This document shows, in pieces, positions 42,905-52,554 of a stretch of DNA of 64,000 nt. The DNA is from Closterium sp. Naga37s-1 (taxonomy: Eukaryota; Streptophyta; Zygnematophyceae; Desmidiales; Closteriaceae): assembly GCA_947471745.1 (NCBI GenBank), contig CANJKZ010000065.1, forward strand, positions 744,001-808,000, given 5' to 3'. Under the pieces are notes generated by a model, which saw only the letters and a program-made list of their open reading frames with translations, was not told the DNA's origin and searched no databases. Positions within the stretch are counted from its first letter, which is position 1, and the number at the start of each line of letters is the position of its first letter. The translations under genes and the position numbers were made by a program.

Positions 42905-43134
42905 TGTCAGAATACTAAGCACCTAGGAAACCAGGTTTAGGCTTAGGAGGCATAGCTTTTGGGTGTCGAGAGAGTTGAAGCATAGCTTGGGTGTCGAGAA
43001 AGGTCGAGAAAGGAGAGGTTTCACTATTGAGCAAGGTACAAGATATAGCAATGAGAAAGCCACATGGTACACCACCTACAGCAAGTGAGATACACTACAG
43101 ACAGTTCTAAAGAATATATAAGTATATTCTAACA
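42905..43134 (-). repeat. 3' LTR of the non-autonomous element
   Basis: Differs from 44315-44556 by a few substitutions and a 12-bp gap, so it is older than copia-3. Confidence 0.88.
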
Positions 43135-44314
43135 CACCCCCTAACTGCTTGTAGTGAAGAACCTTGTGCACAACACCCCTTGAAGGGGTACACCAGGCAT
43201 AGCGGAGGAAGGAGAGGGAAAGTGAAGATGAGGAGGGACCATGAGAGGAGAGGAGGTGGTGGGTGGCAGCTGAAGCTGCTGGCACACTGGCAACTGGAGC
43301 AACTGGCACACTGGCAAATGGAGCAACTGGCACACCGGCAACTGGAGTAACTGGCTCCGCGGCTAAGCGAGCGGCTGGAGCAACTGACTCACGGGCGACA
43401 GGAGCAACGGGCTCACGGGCAACTAGCGCAACGGTCTCACGGGCGACTGGAGCTGCTGGCTTCACCGCATCCCCCCCCTTCACCTTCCCCCATTTCCCCA
43501 AACCTCCCTTTCACACCCCTCCGCATCCCTACCTCCACTCCCTCATCTCCCCCACACCCTCCCCCCCCCCCCCCCCCACAGTAGCATGTGCAGCAGTGGG
43601 AGAAAAAGGAGGAGAGGCGGCAGCAGTTCACTCACCCCCGCCACCCCCAATACCCTCCCCCCCACTGCTGCACCCGCAGCAGGGGGATGGAGGAGAAGAG
43701 GGGGGCGGGGGGGCTGGTGCTGCAGATCCCTTCCTGCCACCCCCTTAACCTCCAAGCTCCCCCCCCTCTCCCCATGCGGCAGGGAGAGAGAGGAGGAGGT
43801 GGTGGGCGGTTGACTACTCACACCCACCACCCCCATACCCTCCCCCCCACTGCTGCGCGCGCAGCAGGGGGATGGAGGAGAAAGGGGGGGGGCGGGGGGG
43901 GCGGTGTAGAAGCTGCTCGGACGATAGCAGGGCGCGCGACGGGCATGAACCCGTCGTGCGCCACACCCGCCACCCCCATACCCTCCCCCCCACTGCTGCA
44001 CGATCAGCAGGGGGGTGGAGGAGAAGGGGGGGTCGGTGGGGCGGGGGGGGGGGGGGGGGGTGTAGGGGCTGCGCGGGTGACATCAGGTCGCGCGACGAGC
44101 AGGAAACTGTCGTGCGCCCGTGGCGCACGACGGGCACGAAATCGACGCATGCCCAGGGCGCGCGACGGGCTGAAAATCGACTCGCGCCCGAGGCGCACGA
44201 CGGGCAGAAAACCGACGGGCGCCCGGGGCGCGCGACGGGCAGCAGAGTGATGCATTAGAAGCGTAGGGTGGGCCCAATGAGAATGGTCCTAGATCGAAAC
44301 TTACTCTAATAGCA

Positions 44315-44556
44315 TGTCAGAATACTAAGCACCTAGGAAACTAGGTTTAGGCTTAGGAGGCATAGCTTTTGGGTGTCGAGAGAGTTGAAGCATAGCTTGG
44401 GTGTCGAGAAAAGTTGAGAAAGGAGAGGTTTCACTATTGAGCAAGGTACAAGATATAGCAATGAGAAAGCCACATAGTACACCACCTACAGCAAATGAGA
44501 TACACTACAGTCTACGCTACAGACAGTTATAAAGAATATATAAGTATATTATAACA
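44315..44556 (-). repeat. 5' LTR of the non-autonomous element
   Basis: Partner of 42905-43134. Confidence 0.88.
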
Positions 44557-44637
44557 CCAAGGGGCGTAAGTCCCTTCGAGCAAAAATCAAAAGTTGATTT
44601 CCTAGGGTGCGGAGATGCGTGGTCCGAAAGGAAAGTG

Positions 44638-45125
44638 GCTCTGATAACCAAGTGTTACGGGTGCAATGGAACGAGGTAGCGAGGATTGCACTATGTGGAT
44701 CAAAAGTACAAAGTATGAGCGAAGGCATGAGCGAATACTTATGTGCAAAAACATGCAACGGTTACGCGGTGCGTGCGAGCTAGCTAGTGCTACACTGGCA
44801 TGGAGGTTCAGGCTAGTCCCGAAGCGTAGGCCGACTCGGCTGGGCCAGCAGTGCAAGGTCTGGTGAAACAGTGCGCGCGAAGCGAAGTTGGCGAAGCCCC
44901 ATTAGCATTAACGGGCGAACAACGGCTGCTGCTGTACGCGATGTTGATGGTCGCGGTAAGGAATGTTGAAAAACTTCCATATGTGTGTTTTATCTGGCAG
45001 GACGACGCTTTTGTCCCCGTTGTGATGTTCCTTTGTTTTAAAACAGTTATATACGACTGCGTAAACTGTTGATTAATACGTGATGCAACTCTTTCCCTGT
45101 CCACTACAATAAATACTGACTGTCA
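44638..45125 (-). repeat. Probable primer-binding site and 5' LTR of gypsy-2
   Basis: On the minus strand TGGTTATCAGAGCCAC (plus-strand 44638-44653) matches an initiator tRNA-Met primer site with one inserted base. It is preceded by CCCGTAACA, a CA-type LTR end. The other LTR edge is a guess: TGACAGTC on the minus strand at about 45118-45125 would give an LTR of about 470 bp. No second LTR is present for comparison. Confidence 0.5.
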
Positions 45126-45447
45126 TAAAAGCTGAACTTGGTCAAACTTTCATGGGATACATTCATTTTTTTTTACATATATTTCATACCATATCATGAA
45201 TACATAAACCTCTAGGTTAACTTGGGTGGGGAAAGAATCCACAAGAAGTTATTCCCTCTCGTACTCGAAGGAGTCTCTCAAGCAGCCAGACATCCTTGTG
45301 TTGTGCAATGATTTTTTTTATGTCCTGTATAGATCAAATTTATCCTAAAAATAATGACATGAGCCCAAATGAATGCAAGTTCTACATGTGATGCAAGTAA
45401 TGCTACTTTCCCTGTCTTTTTGCTTCTATGGGGTGAGGTTGAGGAAT

Positions 45448-45946
45448 GGGAAAGTACATGCCAGCTCCTGATTTTCAAATTTATCTCAAATCTAGTCTCA
45501 AGTTGACTAAAAAGGTATGAGTTTGTGGAATTTTGCTCACGCGAGGCCCAAATTATGTTCATAACTGGTCATGCGGGGCTAACCTTTCGACACGTGTCTG
45601 TTTTCACATCGGGATTTTTTGACGGGGCAGAAAACATAAGACCCCAAGGGAAACCAGGACACTTTTTCGGGAGGGATCCACCCTAAACACGGGAACCCGC
45701 TTGGTGTTCAGGGTGGATCCCTCCCGAAAAAGTGTCCTGTTTCCCTAGGGGTATTATTATTTTTTGCCTCGTAAAAAAAATATTGTTGCGAAATGGACAC
45801 GTGTCGAAATGTTTGCCCCGCAGGACCAGTTTTGAACATAATGTGGGCCTCGTGTGAGCGAAATTCCACAAAGGTATACCTTTTGGGTGAACTTGGGACG
45901 AAATTTGAGATATTTTTGAAACTAAGGAGCTGGGATGTACTTTCCC
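45448..45946. mobile_element. Foldback MITE, Mutator-like, 499 bp
   Basis: The two halves are long imperfect inverted repeats of about 240 bp (left starts GGGAAAGTACATGCCAGCTCC region, right ends with its complement), with a short loop near 45690-45702. The best-conserved inner part is GGACACTTTTTCGGGAGGG and its complement. Perfect 10-bp flanks GTTGAGGAAT occur at 45438-45447 and 45947-45956. Long terminal inverted repeats with 9-11-bp duplications fit MULE-derived elements. No coding capacity is seen. Confidence 0.88.
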
Positions 45947-46441
45947 GTTGAGGAATCAAGCATGTTGGTTATTAAAAGCCCTAACTGAAGTTGGTAGAAG
46001 GTACTATCGTGTTCACCGAAACCCATCTTGGTGCAATTGACTAAAGGAGCTTGCTTTGATTGGTCAACGTACCACAATGGAGTATTCGCGTGGCGCAACG
46101 TCGTTCAGCCGCGTGGCACTCCACAAGGATTACCCCCTTGCGACCACTTTCCTCTCCCCGCCAACTTCCGCGCTCCCTCCCTTGCTCCTGATCTGACCCC
46201 CTGGTCACCCCCTGCTATCCGAATCCATCCATACACCCTGGGGAATCACTTCCACCTACACCATCATTTCCGCCCGCGTTTCGCGGTGTCTGCCTATTTC
46301 CGCGTTCCCGCCTTTCCGCCTAATTCCGCCTACAGTCTCGTCCACCCACCTAAACACTGCAGCGCATCCCACTTCCCATCCCACCCACGCCGCTCCAATC
46401 TCTGATGTTGAAATTGAATTCTGGCAACCATTTCTCACGCC

Positions 46442-49400
46442 ATGCTCAGCTTCACTATCTCAAGCTTCAAGTTCCTCGCACACAACCGTCCGCCACGAGC
46501 TAAGATCGGACTGCTTATGGCCCTTTCTCTCTCCATGCCTCTGTGCTCCTCTAGCGCCCCGTCATCGCTGAAGAGTTCTCCTAGCCAACTGCGAGCCGAG
46601 CTCTCCGGCAAGGCCGGCAATCGGACGGTCGGGATCTGCTTGCTGCCGACTCCCTCCTCTCTCTGCTCGAACCGCCTCGTAGCAAAACCAAGCTCTCTAT
46701 CCGCGATAAATTCAGGCCGCGGGTCGCTTTTCGTGTCCGGAATCTCGTCTGCAAGGGCCAGACCGTCAGTGACCATGGCTGCTGCAGTGGCGACTACGGA
46801 GGTCGCAGCGGACGTCAAGGAGAACCCGCTTCTGTCGCTGAATCCCGCGTCGATTCCGCTGTTCGACAAGATCGAGCCCAAGGACGTGGTGCCGGGCATG
46901 CGAGCCATTCTCAAGGAAGTGGTACGTAGGCAAAGCCGCGTAACGTTTCAGGATTTCAGTGTCTGAGCTCCGGATGTTTTGGGATTCACAGGTGAAGTCC
47001 ACAATGTCTCGTAAGCCTAGTAACTGCGCACTTAATCTCCAAAGATTCAAGTGACTGAGCACCCAATGTCTAAGGAATTTAGAGTCTGAGCACCCGAGGA
47101 CTAAGGGGCTTACAGTCTGAGCACTCAATGGGTGAAGAATCCAATGTTCGAGAACGCAGCGTTCAGGAATGTAGAGTCTGATCACTTAATTCTCGCGAAT
47201 TCAGTGTCTGAGCACCCAATCCCTCACGAGTGATGTATCTGAGCCTCATCGTCTTTTGATTCAAGTGAATGAGCACTCGAATTTCAGGATTTTTGGAGCT
47301 GGGCCGTCGATTTCTCATGCTTGAGAGCACTCAGTGTTGAATAAATGTAGTCTCCGAGCGTTTAATGGGCAACTGAGTTATTTGGGGGAAATTCAAATAC
47401 TGTATCCGAACCTTGTCGCCAACTTTCTGCCAGATTTATTCGCAGAAGAAATGACAGTCCGCTTGGAGATGCTCGACTAAATCCATGCGTCATTCTCTCC
47501 AGGATTCTCAGAAGTCGATCCAACATGTCTCATAATCCGATTCCAAATCGTACACATCCGATCCCCACATTCCGACACTGACCGCCACACCCGCAGGAGG
47601 AGCAGCTGGACGATCTCGAGAAGAACGTGAAGCCCACGTGGGCGGGCCTCGTGGAGCCCGTGGAGCGCATTGGCGACCGGCTGAGCATCCCGTGGGGCGC
47701 GGTGAACCACCTGAACGCGGTGAAGAATTCGGACGAGCTGCGGGCGGCGTTCGAGGAGGTGCAGCCGGACGTCGTCAAGCTCTCGCTGCGCCTGGGGCAG
47801 AGCCGCCCGCTCTACGACGCGTTCGTCGCCATCAGGGCGGACGAGACGCTGTGGGAGAGCCTTAGCGTGGCACAGAAGCGCGTTGTCGAGTGTGAGTTGG
47901 GCTGGCGTGTGTATGCGGACTGGAACGTGTGGGTCGCTCTGTGTCGCTGCGCCTGGGGCAGAGCCGCCCGCTCTACGACGCCTTCGTCGCCATCAGGGCG
48001 GATGAGCCGCTGTGGGAGAGTCTGAGCGTCGCTCAGAAGCGCGTCGTTGAGTGTGAGTTGGTTTGAGTGGGTTGCTGTGTGTGGGTTGGTGCGTGCCTAG
48101 TGGGTAGGGACCCCCTGGCATAACGGCTCAACTCCGCTAGAAATCCACAGCGTGACAAAACAGCCACCCATTCCCACCTTCCAACGCCGTCACCACTCGC
48201 TTCTTCCTCTCTCTTCCAACGCCGTCACCCCTCGCTTCTTCCTCTCTCTTCCAACGCCACGCTGCCATTCTCACCTCCGCCCAGACTAGTAAATGTTCAC
48301 TCACGTTCCACCCATGCGTATCGCCATCATCCATTCATTGACTCGACCCTCTTGCCGCCTCCCTCATCCCCACCACACAGCCGAGCTCATATCTGCCAAG
48401 ACGAGTGGTGTGGCACTTGAAGGCGAGGCCAAGGCGCGGTTCAACGAGATACAGCAGGAGGATTTTTGAGGCGCCTCAAAAATCGTCTAAGTTCACGCGG
48501 ATTTTATATGGGGAATGTCTACATTGCTTGGAGGTGTGCACGTAACTTACAAAAGTTACTCGTGCGAGCGAAAGTTCCAAGGCTTATCGATAGCCCTGAC
48601 GAAGACACCACAGAAGGCTGACACTTGTAACCTCGGGTTTTTACCCATTGCTGTGTTGGCGAATGCCCATTGTTAGGCAATCTGGGTAGTTGGGAACTTT
48701 GATTTCTGTTCGGGGTGTGGGTTAGTACTTAGCTCATACCAGACTGTAGATCTCGTTGTGTTCAGAAGCACTGATGAAGGCTTGACGGGTTTCTCCCCGC
48801 CTTGCCGAAACATGTTTGCGACCTGTTCTCTTTGAGTGAATACAGTTTCTTGCTTTCAGAATTCTCGTAGCAAGGGTTTTGTAACTCTCTTTCTTTTCTT
48901 GCTAAAAGCTTTCCTTAGTACTGCCGCTCTTCCAAACCATGAGTAACGACGACCCGTGGGACTTCGATTGGAATCCATCCGACGAGGAAGAAGCCGGTAC
49001 AGGGAATCGCAGTTCGGTTAAGAGGTCTCGAGGTGAGGGTGGATCGTCACGCGCTGGAAGGAGAGCTCGTTCAGCATCCGGAGCGCGTGCTAAGATTCCC
49101 CCTCTGGCACTCACACTCGAGCCCACGACATCTAACAAGCAAGCTGAAGATCCTCTCCCCGGACCTTCTGGAAGTCGTCCCGTCATGTCGGACCCGGTCG
49201 ACAATTCTCCAATCCCGGAACTTTTCAAGGGGTGGACGGCGTCGGCTGTAAAGGGTTTTCGCGACGATTTCAAGGATCTGCTTAAGGCGAAAAGCAAACT
49301 CAAGAAGATGAAGGAACTTGACCGTCAAGGCGTGATTCTCCACAGCATCCGCACGAAGACCGCGGAGTTCCAGACGAAGTTTGCCTCTGTCAAGGAGAAA

Positions 49401-52400
49401 TCTGTTGCGTCCGTCTCAGAGATTCACTTGGCGAATCAAAAGCGGCTGCAAGCGGATTTTATCGCCTCGAAAGCACTGGAGATTGAAGAACTTCAGAAGG
49501 CGGTGGACTCGCACGTCGTCGCTCTAGCATCGAGGATGGAAGAATACATCAAGAGCCTGAGTGCTGACCCCGACTTGGTTGTGTCTGACGCCGCCAAGGA
49601 GAAATTCCGTGTTTTCAAGGGGCGTTGCATCGAAAAGGCGAATTCTGACATCCAGACCGCAAGGGATGAGATTGTCATCCGTGAGCTCGATCGACAGAAC
49701 AAGGCTGCCGCCGAAGAGTTGAAGAAAGCAGCTGCGTCCGAGGAGGTGCAGGAAATGGAAGTGGAAGCTGGGGTTGGAGAGATCATGAATCAGCACGCGA
49801 AGCGGATTGAAGACAAGATTCGGAGGGAGATGATTCCGAAGATTGAGGCCAATCTGATGAAGAAGCTGCTGAAAAATCTTTCGTTGGGAAAACAGGATTC
49901 CCCCCAGGCTCCTGCTGCTGACGCGAAGCCGAAGAATGCCCCAGCCGGAAAACCGATGCACACTACTCCGATGGAAAAGGAGCGCCACTCAGGGAGTACG
50001 GCCGGGAATTCCAAGCCGAAAAAGAAGCGCGGGGGTAAGAAGAAGAAGAAGGACGGCACCCAGGACCAGCAGGCGAAAGGCCGGGCAGCAGACGTGAAGG
50101 CCAAGGGACCAAAAAACGGCGGAGGCGGCCCAGGAAAAGGGCCGCACAAGAACTAACGAGCCATGATCTGGCGCTCCGCTGGTTCGGACAGCTGACAGTA
50201 CGACAGGTGTCGGCGCGGATCCGGAACCGGGGAGTTCACAATCTCAGCTCTCGACTCTTATCTTCGGACGAGAAGAAGGGGCTGGGTTTGGGTCTGAAGT
50301 TCATCCCAACGCCTGCCGTTTCCCTTTCTGGCGACGTGGAGCTTAACACGCTACTTCGCCAGATTTCGCTTCATTTTTTCTTCAAGGATTCGGACAACCT
50401 GAAAGGGAACCCGAGATTTCGTGTGCGGAACCCCGGATGGCTGCCCGAGCGGAACGACATTCCGGAGCAGGTCTTCAAGGACTCGTTTGCTGACTTGTCC
50501 TTCCTGTTGAAGGCTTCCCGCCCCATCTGCCACTGGAACATTTCAAACGGTGTTAGACGGGCGCTGCGCTCCATCGCTACAGATCGCAACGTGGTGGTGA
50601 AACCTGCTGATAAGAACGTGGGGATTACTGTGTTGGATCGGAGCACCTACACCCGTCTCTGTCTGGAGCATCTTGACGACGCGGCTACTTACGCTCCGTG
50701 CCTCCACAATCCTACCGTCGAAGTTGTGCAGAAACTACGTGATCTGAAGAGTGTGTGGGGACCTGCTTTTCCAGAGAGTCTGTGGAAATACTTCTTTGAC
50801 AAGCCTCGCGGAGGTTGGCGGCCGGCGGCGTTCTACATTCTTCCGAAACTGCATAAGAAGAAGCTTGCGGGGCGGCCCATAGCTGCTTCACATTCATGGG
50901 TGACTTCCAATGTTAGCCGATGGTTGGATGCTGAATTACGGCCGCTGGTTCTTAAACAAACGACTTACCTACGCGACTCCCTTTCGCTGCTGCTTATGCT
51001 GGAGAAAACTGCCTTCCCGAACGGGATTCTTCTAGCTACGTACGATGTGACTTCGCTGTACCCCAGTATACCACTGCGGCGAGGACTCGATGCGATCAGC
51101 AGCTTACTTCATCGAGAAAGACATTTGAATGCTCTTCCAGTCATGGCCCTGCTGGAGTGGGTCATGATGAACTCCTACGTGGAGTTCGACAGCCAAATCT
51201 TTCTTCAAACTCAAGGGACGGCCATGGGAACTCCTGCGGCTGTCTGCTTTGCGGTACTCTTCATGAGCTGGCTGGACGAGATGCTGACAAGGAGGTGGTC
51301 TGGGACGATTCCGTTGTGCCACGTGCGATACATCGACGATGGGCTGATCATTTGGCCCGGATCAAGGGGGGAGCTGGAGGAGTACCTGAATACCTTCAAC
51401 TCGCTTGACCCCAACATCAAACTCACGTGGCAGATCTCAGACAGTTCGGCTGATTTTCTGGATATGGTCATCTTCAAGGGGCCACGCTTCGCCGAACAGG
51501 GTACCTTGGATCTGAAAACTTTTCAGAAACCGATTAATAAGTACCTGTACCTGCCTTTTTCTTCATTCCACCCCCGACATTGCAAGACGGGTTTTGTAAG
51601 GGCTGAACTGAAGCGGTATCTGTTACGCTCGACATCTGCCCCAACCTTTCTAGCTTCTAAGCGTGCTTTCTTCCAGCGGCTTAGAGATCGGGGTTACCCT
51701 GCTGATTTTCTCACACCCATTTTCCATAGTGTTCTCTTCAGGCAACGCCCGCTCCTTCTAGAGCAAACCGAAGCTCGCCAAGCACACCGACTTTCATCCC
51801 CACCTGAACGCGGCCCCCTGGTCTTGAAGACACTGTTCACTCCTGTGACAGCTCGTCTCAGGCTGGGGGTCCTTTTGAGGCGCCTCAAAAATCGTCTAAG
51901 TTCACGCGGATTTTATATGGGGAATGTCTACATTGCTTGGAGGTGTGCACGTAACTTACAAAAGTTACTCGTGCGAGCGAAAGTTCCAAGGCTTATCGAT
52001 AGCCCTGACGAAGACACCACAGAAGGCTGACACTTGTAACCTCGGGTTTTTACCCATTGCTGTGTTGGCGAATGCCCATTGTTAGGCAATCTGGGTAGTT
52101 GGGAACTTTGATTTCTGTTCGGGGTGTGGGTTAGTACTTAGCTCATACCAGACTGTAGATCTCGTTGTGTTCAGAAGCACTGATGAAGGCTTGACGGGTT
52201 TCTCCCCGCCTTGCCGAAACATGTTTGCGACCTGTTCTCTTTGAGTGAATACAGTTTCTTGCTTTCAGAATTCTCGTAGCAAGGGTTTTGTAACTCTCTT
52301 TCTTTTCTTGCTAAAAGCTTTCCTTAGTACTGCCGCTCTTCCAAACCATGAGTAACGACGGAGCTGGCGCAGCTGAGAACCAAGTTCCAAAACAACGTGC

Positions 52401-52518
52401 TTGACGCCACCAAGCGCTTTGTCCGCATTGTCACTGACCCTGCTGACGTGGCGGGCCTGCCGCCCTCCGCGCTGGGCTTGGCTGCTCAGGCTGCTGTTGG
52501 GAAGGTGCGTGGCTGCTA

Positions 52519-52554
<36 letters not shown>

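Larger units (their letters stand above)
42905..44556 (-). mobile_element. Non-autonomous LTR retrotransposon (1652 bp)
   Basis: Direct LTRs 42905-43134 (230 bp) and 44315-44556 (242 bp; it has an extra TCTACGCTACAG) start TGTCAGAATACTAAG and end TAACA on the plus strand. A G-run (minus strand GTTAGGGGGTG) next to the left LTR and TGCTATTAGAG next to the right LTR give purine tract and primer site, so it reads on the minus strand. The flanks CTAAG (42900-42904) and CCAAG (44557-44561) are a 5-bp duplication with one change. The 1.18-kb interior has Ala/Pro/Val-coding repeats and many C-runs but no gag or pol. It sits in the gypsy-2 leader. Confidence 0.85.
29317..45125 (-). mobile_element. 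Ty3/gypsy retrotransposon gypsy-2 with nested insertions
   Basis: On the minus strand from high to low coordinate: probable 5' LTR (about 44654-45125), primer-binding site, leader, gag start (42812), gag remainder, protease, RT, RNase H and integrase, cut off at 29317 by copia-2. Nested inside are a non-autonomous LTR element (42905-44556), copia-3 (35235-42648) and two TRIM copies produced by a 1770-bp tandem duplication. No 3' LTR remains. Several in-frame stops show it is inactive. Confidence 0.88.
48461..52359 (+). mobile_element. Penelope-like retroelement with direct terminal repeats, no recognised endonuclease
   Basis: A 3.9-kb insertion in oligopeptidase exon 3. It has 487-bp direct repeats (48464-48950 and 51873-52359, offset 3409), two ORFs and a Penelope-type reverse transcriptase. 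Host GGAG at 48457-48460 and 52360-52363 is a short candidate target duplication. The layout equals one complete 3409-bp unit preceded by the 3' end of another, as typical of PLEs. The left end starts with a 24-bp perfect palindrome (48461-48484). No GIY-YIG nuclease motif was found before or after the RT, so this looks endonuclease-deficient, although it sits in a gene and not beside visible telomere repeats. Confidence 0.88.

Noticed and set aside
43437..44277. Pro-rich and Arg-rich frames between the LTRs at 42905-44556
   Set aside because: C-homopolymers and GC-rich repeats in a non-autonomous element; no gag or pol motif in any frame.
48464..52359. Reading the PLE direct repeats as ordinary LTRs of a copia or gypsy element
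   Set aside because: The repeats overlap the RT C-terminus, lack primer site and purine tract, contain a hammerhead core and flank a Penelope-type RT.
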